DNA from: Aeoliella mucimassa
Lineage (GTDB): Bacteria; Planctomycetota; Planctomycetia; Pirellulales; Lacipirellulaceae
Reading direction: 5' to 3'
Assembly (NCBI RefSeq): GCF_007748035.1
Contig: NZ_CP036278.1
Location: 1,364,001-1,428,000, forward strand
DNA: 64,000 nt
Shown one piece after another: positions 1 to 8,620 of this stretch. The notes under the pieces were generated by a model. It ran no database searches, was not told the origin of the DNA, and saw only the letters and a program-made list of their open reading frames with translations. The position numbers were made by a program, and so were the translations under genes. The first letter of the stretch is position 1, and each line of letters begins with the position of its first letter.

Positions 1-83
1 GTCACAACTGGTTGCCAGCCGATGCTACTCTGCCTGACTTCAACCAAACCGTGTTCGGTATCGACGCGATCCTGACCTACTAA
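1..83 (+). CDS. C-terminal end of an unidentified protein (partial)
   Basis: The reading frame is open from the window edge to a TAA at 81-83 and gives 26 residues ending in DAILTY. A well-formed intrinsic terminator follows about 90 bases downstream, which supports this as a true gene end. Too little is present to name a family. Confidence 0.5.
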   Translation, partial: HNWLPADATLPDFNQTVFGIDAILTY

Positions 84-174
84 GGTTAATCGTCATCGGT
101 TGTCCTGACGGAGATACAGCCCACAGGACTTAGCATCAAAGCCGGCAACCGATCACAACATGAACCCCACAAAG

Positions 175-209
175 CCGGGGCTCCTCGAAAGGGGAGTCTC
201 GGTTTTTTT
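175..209 (+). terminator. Rho-independent terminator
   Basis: A 10-bp stem (175-184 with 193-202, two G-T pairs) around an 8-base loop is followed by seven T at 203-209. It ends the transcript of the partial gene at the left edge. Confidence 0.85.
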
Positions 210-428
210 GTGCGCGCAAGGATTGGTCGCAGGACGTTGTTACGTTGCCGGCTATTGGGCCGGTTCAGAGGATCGTAGCACGACACTCCGTGTCGTTTGC
301 CTTCGTGGGGGAATGGAGGCTCTGTCCGGCTCTCTATGGCTGACCTTCTTCCGCTTTCGACGGCTCGGTGTGTCGAGCTGCTTTCTGCAAGCGATGGCGA
401 AATGGGTTGTTTTTTCGCACAGTTTTCA

Positions 429-458
429 TTGGGAAATGGCCACTTCATCTGCTATAAA
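429..458 (+). promoter_or_regulatory. Candidate sigma70-type promoter of the HTH gene
   Basis: TTGGGA at 429-434 and TATAAA at 453-458 are separated by 18 bases, about 50 bases before the GTG start at 510. The block TTGG-AAATGGCCAC inside it recurs with small changes at about 55965-55990 and 63805-63830, where no HTH gene follows, so it belongs to a dispersed element. The rest of 210-509 holds no convincing gene. Confidence 0.45.
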
Positions 459-509
459 CGGGAGAGATACAAATGTATAGTTAGTTGCCTGTTAGAGAGG
501 AGTGTTTGT

Positions 510-1187
510 GTGGCTAGAAAACATGTGTTAGACGAAGTGAAACAGCGGGAAATCTGCGCGCTCATCACCGCCGGCATGAGCTTGCGGAAGGTCGCCCGCT
601 ACGTCGGTTGCGATCGCAAGACCATCTATCGCGAGCGGCAGGCCGACCCGGAGTTTGATCGCCGGGTGCGGCGGGCGGAGATGGCGGCCGACTTGACGCC
701 GCTCGAACTGATGCGGCGGGCAGCGGCCACGCACTGGCGGGCGGCCGCCTGGATGCTGGAACGCCGGGAACGTCGCGAAGCGGCCCGGCAGCACGTGGTC
801 GACAAGCGCGCAATGAGCGACGACGACCTCGATGGCATGGCCCGCGAGGTGCAGCGGATCGTCGATTCGGCGATGCTCGGACCGTACCAGGGACCGATCG
901 TGAAGCAGCAGATCTCGCTGTTATTCAATTGCGCGAAGACCGGGCGAGTCGATTTCCAGCAACCTCGGCAGCTTGTGGAGGAGAATCCTGGCGAGTCGGC
1001 TCCAATCCAGCCGGACCTCGAGCAATCGATCGCGTTCCTCGAACAGCGATTCGCCGAACGCGAGAGTCGGGAGCGTTTTGCCCCCACTCTCGAGCAGCCT
1101 GGGGCGAAACGCCAGGCGGGCGATTCGCGGCAACTTGAAAAAGTGCCAGTAAATCAAGGTTCGCAGCGAGAATCGCGGCCGGGGTAA
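510..1187 (+). CDS. Small helix-turn-helix protein carried by a dispersed repeat
   Basis: The predicted protein has 225 residues. Residues about 13-42 form a helix-turn-helix of the kind seen in resolvase-like and terminase-small-subunit DNA-binding domains (LRKVARYVGCDRKTIYRER). The rest is charged, helical and lacks a recognisable catalytic domain. The GTG at 510 is chosen because GAGAGG lies 9 bases upstream; the frame is open further upstream to 297 but without protein-like composition. The last about 36 codons lie in a 157-bp block (1076-1232) that is repeated without the gene at 56188-56344 and, cut by the window edge, at 63953-64000. It could be a regulator or the cargo of a small mobile unit. 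Function unknown. Confidence 0.7.
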   Translation: MARKHVLDEVKQREICALITAGMSLRKVARYVGCDRKTIYRERQADPEFDRRVRRAEMAADLTPLELMRRAAATHWRAAAWMLERRERREAARQHVVDKRAMSDDDLDGMAREVQRIVDSAMLGPYQGPIVKQQISLLFNCAKTGRVDFQQPRQLVEENPGESAPIQPDLEQSIAFLEQRFAERESRERFAPTLEQPGAKRQAGDSRQLEKVPVNQGSQRESRPG

Positions 1188-1232
1188 ACCAAGAATAAAG
1201 CCCCCACGAATCGATTTGCCGATTCTGGGGGC
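1076..1232 (+). repeat. Dispersed repeat, copy A, right end (with HTH gene)
   Basis: This 157-bp block covers the 3' end of the HTH gene and the hairpin after it. It aligns over its whole length with 56188-56344 (also 157 bp) and over the available 48 bases with 63953-64000. All copies begin TTGCCCCCACTC and contain TGGGGCGAAAC. Copies A and B end in a GCCCCCACGAATCG hairpin. Confidence 0.8.
1200..1232. terminator. Bidirectional hairpin between HTH and DUF1559 genes
   Basis: Arms 1200-1213 and 1220-1232 pair with one bulged base. The hairpin sits between converging genes. Read on the minus strand it is followed by CTTTATT, so it may end the DUF1559 transcript as well as the HTH transcript. 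Confidence 0.5.
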
Positions 1233-1319
1233 ATTAGAACCTCCGAGAGTTCGCTATTCGCTAAGAGGGGGTTCCCGCTTCCTCCCCCCGATCGCGGAAG
1301 GTTGAGAGCCTCGGTGCAA

Positions 1320-2402
1320 CTAATCAATCTCGGTAATCTGGCCGTCGGTTCGATGCCCGAAACGATTGAACAGGTCTTGGTCGACATCGTAGGCCAGGCC
1401 ATGCACCGAGCCATCGGAGAATAGCGCGTTAAAGCCACCTGGATGGGCAGATCCAAAGCAAAAGCCGTACTCCCGTGAGTCGAGTTTGCGTTCGTAGCCG
1501 TGGAAAGTAGCAGTCACTTGGAAACTCTCTACCGCACTGGCCAAGACATCAGGACCTACGGGGAACATCGTGGAGCGAATGTTGTCGGGGTCCCAGCCAT
1601 CGGACCATCCGCGATCGTCGTGCCATGCACCTCCCAGGTATTCGTCGCTGAGCAGTCGTTTTTCGGCAATGACCAACGTGTGACTCAAGCCGTCGGTGAT
1701 CTTCGCCGGTCGAGTGGGACGGGTGTTGCCAGGATTGTAGGAAGGTCTCGCTGAAGCACCGCGAGCCCCCCCCTCGCTGGGGACTGTCCAACTCGTACGC
1801 ACAATGACTCCCTGGAATTCCCAGCCTTTTTCGACATCCCAGATGCAGGAATAGTCGCCACATGACTGACTCCCCCAAAACTCTCCTTGATGGCAGAAGC
1901 TGCCGACCGCTCCGTCGACTAGTGGATAGTCGCCGGGAGTGGCCGCTGCATAGTCGCTCAAGTATCGCTGCGAAGAGGGGTGGCGAGTGACCCCTCGGCG
2001 GGTAGGACAGTTAAAGAGACCCACAGGAGTTTGCGAAATCTGCGAGGTACTTCCAAGCTCGTGAATCGCTCCCTGTTCCAAATAGGGAAGAAGCTGAAAA
2101 GCCCAACCTAGTCCCTGTTTATCAGGGCCGTTGATCGTGCCATTATTACTGTAGTCTTCGATGTCGGGATGAGGAACGTTTCCGCCAGTGGGGAATACTT
2201 TGCGACTATCTAAGTGATTATGGAGAGCCAATCCCATCTGTTTGAGCTGGTTGACGCACTGTGTGCGACGCGCCGACTCTCGAGCCGCTTGCACCGCAGG
2301 CAGCAATAAGGCGACCAGAATACCGATAATGGCAATGACTACCAGCAATTCAACCAGCGTGAAGGCCCGTGTTGGGGACACTTCGTATCGAAACCGTAAC
2401 AT
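1320..2402 (-). CDS. DUF1559 domain protein with prepilin-like N-terminus
   Basis: A 360-residue protein. Residues about 12-46 are a type IV pilin/pseudopilin N-terminal methylation signal and hydrophobic helix (FTLVELLVVIAIIGILVALL), followed by the DUF1559 region and the C-terminal HPGG-(x)n-FSDGSVH motif typical of the family. The family is strongly expanded in Planctomycetes; it is expected at the cell envelope and may be processed by a prepilin peptidase, but its role is unknown. The ATG at 2402 is preceded by AAAGGA about 8 bases upstream, so the 31-residue N-terminal extension of the open frame is not used. A paralogue lies at 14724-15662. The PEP-CTERM gene upstream on the same strand is separated by a hairpin and is probably a separate unit. 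Confidence 0.92.
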   Translation of the reverse strand: MLRFRYEVSPTRAFTLVELLVVIAIIGILVALLLPAVQAARESARRTQCVNQLKQMGLALHNHLDSRKVFPTGGNVPHPDIEDYSNNGTINGPDKQGLGWAFQLLPYLEQGAIHELGSTSQISQTPVGLFNCPTRRGVTRHPSSQRYLSDYAAATPGDYPLVDGAVGSFCHQGEFWGSQSCGDYSCIWDVEKGWEFQGVIVRTSWTVPSEGGARGASARPSYNPGNTRPTRPAKITDGLSHTLVIAEKRLLSDEYLGGAWHDDRGWSDGWDPDNIRSTMFPVGPDVLASAVESFQVTATFHGYERKLDSREYGFCFGSAHPGGFNALFSDGSVHGLAYDVDQDLFNRFGHRTDGQITEID

Positions 2403-2502
2403 AGGACAACATCCTTTACATATCCGGCAAGGTGAAGCGTGAGAAGAGGTTTCGTAGGTGTCTGGTCGAAGGTGCTTTGGGTTTAGAGCGAGCAATAAAG
2501 TA

Positions 2503-2538
2503 GAACGCGGCTACTTGCTGCCCAAGGTAGCCGCGTTC
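2503..2538 (-). terminator. Perfect 12-bp hairpin after the PEP-CTERM gene
   Basis: Arms 2503-2514 and 2527-2538 are perfectly complementary around a 12-base loop. It lies 38 bases past the PEP-CTERM stop. The following minus-strand bases (TACTTTATT) are only moderately T-rich. Confidence 0.6.
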
Positions 2539-2575
2539 ATGTTGGAAAAGGTAAGGTGTAATGAGTAGGCGAACG

Positions 2576-4216
2576 TTAGCCGTTGCAACGACGGGCGATC
2601 GTACCCGCACCAACCAATCCCAGAAGTGTCAATACAATCGTGCTCGGTTCGGGCACCGTGCTGGTCGAAAGCGATCCGCCGCCGAGCGAGGTGCCGAAGT
2701 TCTGTTTCCAGACCGTGTAGTCGTCCATGGTGACTTCACCTGGAGTAACTCCAGAACCTTCGTTGGGCAGCGAGATCGTCGCGCCCAGGTTGTCGCGCCA
2801 TACCGTGTAGTCGGCCAGGTCCACGAAGCCATCGTTGTTGTAGTCGCCCGACAAGTCGATCGCTTCACCCACTACCGACAACGTCACTGCGTTGTTCGTC
2901 GCGTAGTCGATTTCCCAACTCAAACCAGCGGTCAACGGAGCGAGCGAAAAATCGGTTGCTTCGAACTGCCCGATAATCGAACCCGAGGAGGCATTGATGT
3001 TGTGTTCGAGCACGTCGTTCGAATCGATCACCCCATCGAAAGTCAGGTCGAGATCCCCTTCGGCGGTTACCATTTCGTCGATGGCGGCCACGGCGTCGGT
3101 CAGATCCGCACCGGCTTGAATCAAGGTCCAGCTATCGCCAGATACTGGGGAGTAGCCATTGAGTTCGACTTGCAGTTGACCGTTGCCGATATCGGCATTG
3201 CGGCCCACGAGGATCGGGGTGTGCTCGGTACCGGTGATCTCGGTGATCAGAGTTGCCGATTGGAAAATGTCATTGGGATCGAACAGCAGATCCAAGCCAA
3301 CCGCAATTACCGCATCGCCGCCGGTGATGCGGAGTTCATGGCTGCCGGACACCGAGCTGGCATCGGCAACACTGCCCCAGTCCATGCCGCGGCCGACATA
3401 CAGGTTGTTGCCGCGAGCGTCGCCGGTTTCGTTGGTGCCGTCGCCGGTGATGGCGAGGCCACCGCCGCTGATGTTGATTTGCGAGCCGCCAATACGGTTG
3501 CCCATGGCAAAAGCGTTGCTGACTTGCACGACGCCGCCGGTGAAGTTCATGATGCCCATCCGGTCGCCGGAAATATCGCGATCGCTATTGGGTTTGCCAC
3601 CGTCGCCGATTTCGAAGTCGCCGCCACGTTGGTCGTAGACGCCCCCCGATTGATTCCAGATGCCGGTGCCAAACTTACCGATGACCGTGTAGACGCCTTC
3701 CATGTTACCACCAGTGAAATTCAACGTACCGGTACCGTTGCGACCGAGCTGAAAGTCGTCGCCGGAGCGAGTTGCACCACCGTTGACGTTATAGGTGCCA
3801 AGACCAGATGCTCCACCGGAGTTGTCGTGCCCACCGACGAAAATGCTCTGGCCCGAGAAGTTGTTGTCGAGATAACCATCTTCGATCGTAATGGTGCCGG
3901 TGCCCAATTTACCGATTTCGATCTGACGAGGTTGAACGTCAGATCCATCGATGATGAGCGTACCGCTACTGCCGGAGCCTTCGGCAATGATGAGGTTGTT
4001 CAGATCCACAACGTCATCAACGGTGAGTTGAGCGGTGCCGCCGTTGCTGATCGAGGCAACGGTGCCCGAATCGGGGACGCCGCTCGACCAGTTCGAACTT
4101 ACAGTAAAATCACCAGTGGTCCCAACCCACGAGGTTTGCGCAGTAGCAAACTGGGGGGTAAGAGTGACCATCGAGCAGCAGGTTGCCAACACAACAACCA
4201 AACAGTGAGTCTTCAT
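2576..4216 (-). CDS. PEP-CTERM sorted surface protein with dockerin-like repeats
   Basis: A 546-residue exported protein. Residues 1-26 are a signal peptide (cleavage after ATAQ or nearby). The central 350 residues are Gly/Asn/Thr-rich repeats of the parallel beta-helix type seen in autotransporter-like passenger domains (repeated G-T-G-x-x-N and GG turns). Residues about 455-515 hold two dockerin-like calcium segments (GDYNNDGFVDLADYTVWRDN and a second ending DDYTVWKQNFG). The C-terminus is a PEP-CTERM signal: VPEPST, a hydrophobic helix and a basic tail ending RRCNG. The protein should be exported and processed by an exosortase-type system. Its ligand is unknown. It is probably transcribed alone, with a 500-base upstream region and its own hairpin. 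Confidence 0.9.
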   Translation of the reverse strand: MKTHCLVVVLATCCSMVTLTPQFATAQTSWVGTTGDFTVSSNWSSGVPDSGTVASISNGGTAQLTVDDVVDLNNLIIAEGSGSSGTLIIDGSDVQPRQIEIGKLGTGTITIEDGYLDNNFSGQSIFVGGHDNSGGASGLGTYNVNGGATRSGDDFQLGRNGTGTLNFTGGNMEGVYTVIGKFGTGIWNQSGGVYDQRGGDFEIGDGGKPNSDRDISGDRMGIMNFTGGVVQVSNAFAMGNRIGGSQINISGGGLAITGDGTNETGDARGNNLYVGRGMDWGSVADASSVSGSHELRITGGDAVIAVGLDLLFDPNDIFQSATLITEITGTEHTPILVGRNADIGNGQLQVELNGYSPVSGDSWTLIQAGADLTDAVAAIDEMVTAEGDLDLTFDGVIDSNDVLEHNINASSGSIIGQFEATDFSLAPLTAGLSWEIDYATNNAVTLSVVGEAIDLSGDYNNDGFVDLADYTVWRDNLGATISLPNEGSGVTPGEVTMDDYTVWKQNFGTSLGGGSLSTSTVPEPSTIVLTLLGLVGAGTIARRCNG

Positions 4217-4733
4217 GATGAAGTTCTCCAGTTAGAAAATAGAACCAAGCTTGAAGGACGGTAAGTTACCCTACAATGATGAAGAGGTAATGAAGAGATT
4301 ATGCAAAAATACTAAACCGGGTCGCAATCTATTAATTGGACCTAGAGGGAAGAATTTGAATCTTTTCTACGAAGAGTCAACCATTCAAAAAAGTAAGGAT
4401 CACACCGAGACTTGTTAGCCAACCCCCCAACCGTTCGCGATTCGTCTTAAAAAGTTTATGGAGTTGTCGCTTGCCAAGCCGGAAGCTGAATAGCTGTGAG
4501 TTCCCCAGGCGAAGACGAAAAGGAGTGCATCATCATGGCCGCTCACCACTGTCGACAGAAGAGAAACCTTGGGCTATTTGGAGCGTCGAAAGCCCCTCAT
4601 GCAAGAGGAAAACCGGCGACTACTCCCCCCCGATCGTGGGTGCAGGGGCGCTTGTCTCGTTGCGATAATCCCCTTACGCTTGAAAGCTGGCACGCAAGTT
4701 GCTTAACTCCCACTTTTCAGGATGCCTATAACC
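4217..4733. other. Intergenic region between divergent PEP-CTERM and YceH-like genes
   Basis: No convincing gene is seen; open frames here are short or are out-of-frame extensions of the gene at 4734. The left part is A/T-rich and should hold the promoter of the PEP-CTERM gene; the right part should hold that of the YceH-like gene. Confidence 0.5.
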
Positions 4734-5588
4734 ATGGATGCAGAAGATTCTTCCCCCAAGTGGACTCAACTCGAAGCCAACGAACGGCGCGTACTCGGCG
4801 TACTGATCGAGAAAGCCAAAACCACGCCCGACGCGTACCCACTCACCCTCAAAGGCTTGGTGACCGGTTCGAATCAAAAGAGGAACCGGTTTCCGCAAAT
4901 GACTTTGGAGGAAGACCATGTGGAGGACGCGATCGACTCGCTTCGTACCAAGGGAGCGGTATCGATCATCCAAGGCGATGGTCGAGTCGAAAAGTACCGG
5001 CACTTGGCCTACGACTGGCTCGGCGTGAGCAAAGTCGAGCTGGCTATCATGGGCGAACTGTTGCTCCGCGGCGCGCAAACCATCGGCGAACTCCGTGGTC
5101 GCGCGGCTCGCATGGAGCCGATCAAAGGCATGGCCGAGTTGGGCCCGCTGCTGGAGAGTTTGCTGTCGAAGTCGCTGGTCGTGTATCTCACACCTCCCGG
5201 GCGAGGGGCAGTGGTCACGCACAACCTGTATCAGCCGCGCGAGATGGATAAGGTGCGCCGCGAGCATGGCGTAGCGATGCCTGGCGACACAAGCGACTCG
5301 GCCCCTTCGGTCACGCCGCCGGCGGCGAGTTCCGGATCGGATGCGGCGAGTCTGTCGTCGCCAGCGACGACGTCGTCGAATCCCGCAGCGGATAAACCAC
5401 CGGTTGTAGCGACTTCGCCACCCACGGCAGTGGCAGGCGGGCCTTCGGCGGCTGCCGAGTTGGCCGGACTCCGCGAAGAAGTCGCTCACCTGCGGAGCAC
5501 GCTGGCGGCGTTCCAGGACGAAGCCGAGCAGAGCATTGCCGATTTGCAGCAGCAATTGGCCGACTTACAGCGTCAGCTTGGCGTTTAA
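4734..5588 (+). CDS. YceH (DUF480/UPF0502) family protein with coiled-coil tail
   Basis: A 284-residue protein. The first about 175 residues match the YceH family: a tandem winged-helix fold recognisable by RRVLGVLIEKAKTTPDAYPL, QKRNR and QTIGELRGRAARM. The family is about 215 residues in enterobacteria and its function is poorly defined. Here a low-complexity Ser/Pro/Ala linker (about 190-245) leads to a C-terminal coiled coil rich in Gln and Leu. ATG 4734 is preferred because AGGA lies 11 bases upstream; an in-frame ATG at 4722 overlaps that AGGA. It is monocistronic as far as can be seen. Confidence 0.88.
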   Translation: MDAEDSSPKWTQLEANERRVLGVLIEKAKTTPDAYPLTLKGLVTGSNQKRNRFPQMTLEEDHVEDAIDSLRTKGAVSIIQGDGRVEKYRHLAYDWLGVSKVELAIMGELLLRGAQTIGELRGRAARMEPIKGMAELGPLLESLLSKSLVVYLTPPGRGAVVTHNLYQPREMDKVRREHGVAMPGDTSDSAPSVTPPAASSGSDAASLSSPATTSSNPAADKPPVVATSPPTAVAGGPSAAAELAGLREEVAHLRSTLAAFQDEAEQSIADLQQQLADLQRQLGV

Positions 5589-5751
5589 CGGATAGGAGTA
5601 AGGAGGGTGGTGCCAAAAAGTATCGTGTTTTATAGTTCGAAACCAAGGTGGCGGGCAAAGCTAGCTGGCTGCTAAACTGCTAGTTGTAGGCCGGAGCAAC
5701 CCTGAGCTGCCGGCACCTTTTGTGTCTGCAGCAGTGAACTGGCCTTCTGGA

Positions 5752-6822
5752 ATGGTGGAGCGGATTCTTCAGCGAGTGAGTCAAGCCATTCGGCACCGCC
5801 TGCCGCTGTTGCTGGTGGTTTGCTACGCGGTTGCGCTACTGGTTCCCGCGCCAGGGCAGTGGATTCATGATCTCAAGCTGCCGACTTCGTGGCCCGAACT
5901 CGCCCGCCCGAACGTTTCGCAGCTGATGGTAGCAGTGCTGCTGTTCCTCGCCGCGTTGGGGGTGGAGGTTCGGCGGTTACCGCTCGTGGGTCGACGCCCG
6001 CTACTGGTGGTGTTGATCCTGGCCGCAGTCTGGCTGGTGCCGGCGCTAGTGGTAATGCTCGTGTGGTGGGTCATGCCGCTGGTGATCGACGCCGGCATGG
6101 CAACCAAGCTGCTGATGGGATTTGTGCTGGTGGCCGCGATGCCGGTCGCCAACTCGGCGGCTGCCTGGACTCAGCAGTCGCGAGGCGAGTTGCCCTGGGC
6201 GCTCGCGATGGTCGTGCTATCGATCGTCGCCTGCCCTTGGATGATTCCGCTGGTGTTAAAACTGATGGGGCTCTCCTTCTCCGAGGGAGAAGCCGACGCG
6301 CTCAAGGCGCTGACTGCTAGCTTTACGGGGTTGCACTTTGTGGTCTGGGTGCTGCTACCAACCGCGGCAGGCATCGTGACTCGATGGATCGTCGGTCGCG
6401 AACGCGTGGCGAAGCATCGCCCCGAGGTGTTGCTCACCAGTGCGATTACCCTGCTGGTGCTCAACTACATCAACGCTGCGTGTGCTTTGCCTAAGATGGC
6501 CGACGACTTCCGCATCGGCTGGCTGGTGTTCTGCGTTGCTCTCGCGAGCGGGCAGTGCCTGGTTGGCCTGGGAGCTTCGCAGCTACTCGGCGAAGCCTTC
6601 CGCGTGCCGAGCGGAACGACCACCGCGCTCAACTACGCTCTGACCATGAAGAACACCGGCCTGGCGGTTGCCTTGGCCAGTCGGGTGCTCGAAGGACATG
6701 AGATCCTGTTGCTGCCGGTGTTCACCACCACGCTGGTGCAGCACCTGTTTGCCGGTGCGTTACATCGCCGGTCGATGGCCCGGGTCGAGAAGGAATTGGC
6801 CCAGCCGCCCGAGTCGGAATAG
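5752..6822 (+). CDS. Bile acid:sodium symporter (BASS) family membrane transporter
   Basis: About 356 residues with nine or ten hydrophobic segments spread over the whole length. The arrangement and the crossover regions (MPVANSAAAWTQQSRGE, and LNYALTMKNTGLAVALA near the C-terminus) fit the BASS superfamily, whose members carry bile acids, arsenite, pantothenate or other organic anions with sodium. The substrate cannot be read from the sequence. The start is uncertain: GTG 5722 and ATG 5752 are both in frame and neither has a strong ribosome binding site. It stands alone between the YceH-like gene and gltX. Confidence 0.75.
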   Translation: MVERILQRVSQAIRHRLPLLLVVCYAVALLVPAPGQWIHDLKLPTSWPELARPNVSQLMVAVLLFLAALGVEVRRLPLVGRRPLLVVLILAAVWLVPALVVMLVWWVMPLVIDAGMATKLLMGFVLVAAMPVANSAAAWTQQSRGELPWALAMVVLSIVACPWMIPLVLKLMGLSFSEGEADALKALTASFTGLHFVVWVLLPTAAGIVTRWIVGRERVAKHRPEVLLTSAITLLVLNYINAACALPKMADDFRIGWLVFCVALASGQCLVGLGASQLLGEAFRVPSGTTTALNYALTMKNTGLAVALASRVLEGHEILLLPVFTTTLVQHLFAGALHRRSMARVEKELAQPPESE

Positions 6823-6972
6823 CCACTGGCCGCCCGTTCGGCATCGTCAACTGGCGAGTTTACCCAGCCTACGCCGGCCGACTGGCATGGAGTAGAATGC
6901 GGTACTTTGCCCGTTTCATTGAATTCCACATAGCGCCAGGCCCAGAAGCCTGGTCGAATCCGTAGAGTTGCC

Positions 6973-8541
6973 ATGTCCGTTCGAACACGTTTTGCTCCTA
7001 GTCCCACCGGCTACTTGCACATCGGTGGAGTGCGTACCGCCTTGTTTAACTGGCTGTTTGCCAAAGGTCGGGAGGGAGAATACCTGCTGCGAATCGACGA
7101 TACCGATCAGATGCGCAACGTGGAGGAAGCGCTGGAGCCCATTCTGCATGGATTCCGTTGGTTGGGACTCGACTGGGATGAAGGACCAGGAGTCGACGGT
7201 CCTTACGCGCCGTACTTCCAATCGCAGCGGGCGGAGCGTTACAAAGCGGCGGTCGAGAAACTGCTGGAGGTCGGCGCAGCGTATCGCGACTTCGCCACGC
7301 CGGACGAGTTGGCCGCCGAGCGCGAAGCCGCCGAGAAGGCTGGCACCTCGGTGCGATACAGTCGAACCTGGATGGCCGAGACCGACGAGCAAGCGGCCAA
7401 GTATGCCGCCGAAGGTCGCGCGGGAGTCGTGCGGTTGAAGATGCCGACCGAGGGTACCTTGGAAATCAACGACCTGGTCCGTGGCAAAGTGAGCTTCGAT
7501 TGGGGCCGCGAGCAAGACCACGTGATTCAGCGCGCGGATGGTTCGTGCTTGTACCACCTGGCAACCGTGGTCGACGAGCATGACTTCAACATCTCGCACG
7601 TGATTCGCGCTGAAGAGCACCTGTCGAACACTCCGCGCCAGGTGTTCATCGCCCAGCAGTTGGGCTACGAGGTTCCTGCGTTCGCCCACGTGCCGTTTGT
7701 CGCCGAGCCTGGTAGTAAGAACAAACTGAGCAAGCGGAAGCTCGACAAGTACCTGAAGAATCGCGACTTCGCCGCGCTCAACGCGCACGGGCAGAAGATC
7801 GCCGAACGCTTAGGACTGGAGACCGCCGCCGAGACCTTCAATCCCGTGATTGTTGATTTCTACGAGCAGGTCGGCTTCCTGCCCGATGCGATTCTCAATT
7901 ATCTGGTGCTGCTCGGCTGGTCGCTCGACGATTCGACCGAAGAGTTCACCCGCGAAGAGATGATTCAGCACTTCTCGCTCGAACGCGTGAATCGCGCACC
8001 AGCGAGCTTCGATGCCCAGAAGCTGCTGGCGTTCCAGCAGCGGGCGATGAACGCGTTGCCGAAGAAGCAGAAGGTTTCGCGGTGCATCGATTTCCTGCAG
8101 CAAGCCAAGCTGGTCGCCGAACCGGCGCCGTGCGACATGGCCGACTACGTGGGGCAGATCGTCGACGCAGCCAGCGATCGTTTGACGGTGTTTGGCGATA
8201 TCCTGGATTTCGACGACTTCTTCACCGCTGACGATCAACTGGTCTACGACGAGAAGGCGTACGAAAAACGGCTCGTGAAACCCGATGATGCAGCGGAGTT
8301 GCTGCAGGCGTTTCGCACCGATCTGGCCGCTGTAGAGCCTTTTGATGCAGAAAGTCTCGACAAGGCTCTGCACGCGTTTGTCGAGGCCAAGGGCATCAAG
8401 ATCGGCCAAATCATCCACGCCTTGCGGGTCGCGGTCACGGGCAAGGGGGTTGGCTTCGGGATGTTCGAAACCCTGGCGATTCTCGGCCGCGAGCGAGTTT
8501 TGGCCCGAATCGATCATACGCTTCAGCGGCTGGCAGATTAG
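6973..8541 (+). CDS. gltX: Glutamate--tRNA ligase
   Basis: A 522-residue class I aminoacyl-tRNA synthetase that charges tRNA with glutamate in the cytosol. The ATP-binding HIGH-type motif is HIGG at residues 16-19 after [10 protein letters not shown], and the KMSKS-type motif is KLSKR at residues 251-255. The length is normal for a bacterial GluRS with its C-terminal anticodon-binding domain. Whether it is discriminating, or also charges tRNA(Gln) for the transamidation route, cannot be told here. It is followed 79 bases later by the VKOR-thioredoxin gene on the same strand. Confidence 0.97.
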   Translation: MSVRTRFAPSPTGYLHIGGVRTALFNWLFAKGREGEYLLRIDDTDQMRNVEEALEPILHGFRWLGLDWDEGPGVDGPYAPYFQSQRAERYKAAVEKLLEVGAAYRDFATPDELAAEREAAEKAGTSVRYSRTWMAETDEQAAKYAAEGRAGVVRLKMPTEGTLEINDLVRGKVSFDWGREQDHVIQRADGSCLYHLATVVDEHDFNISHVIRAEEHLSNTPRQVFIAQQLGYEVPAFAHVPFVAEPGSKNKLSKRKLDKYLKNRDFAALNAHGQKIAERLGLETAAETFNPVIVDFYEQVGFLPDAILNYLVLLGWSLDDSTEEFTREEMIQHFSLERVNRAPASFDAQKLLAFQQRAMNALPKKQKVSRCIDFLQQAKLVAEPAPCDMADYVGQIVDAASDRLTVFGDILDFDDFFTADDQLVYDEKAYEKRLVKPDDAAELLQAFRTDLAAVEPFDAESLDKALHAFVEAKGIKIGQIIHALRVAVTGKGVGFGMFETLAILGRERVLARIDHTLQRLAD

Positions 8542-8620
8542 TCGAACGGTGGAACCGCGGCGCCTGCTGGCATGCTACAATGGAGGACCTGGTTTCCTCG
8601 CTTCGAAAGTGGTATCCGCG

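Noticed and set aside
297-509. Upstream extension of the HTH gene in the same frame
   Set aside because: The extra 71 residues have no protein-like pattern and overlap the promoter block; GTG 510 has a good ribosome binding site.
2561-4264. 567-codon plus-strand frame
   Set aside because: It lies exactly opposite the PEP-CTERM gene, whose signal peptide and sorting signal are unmistakable.
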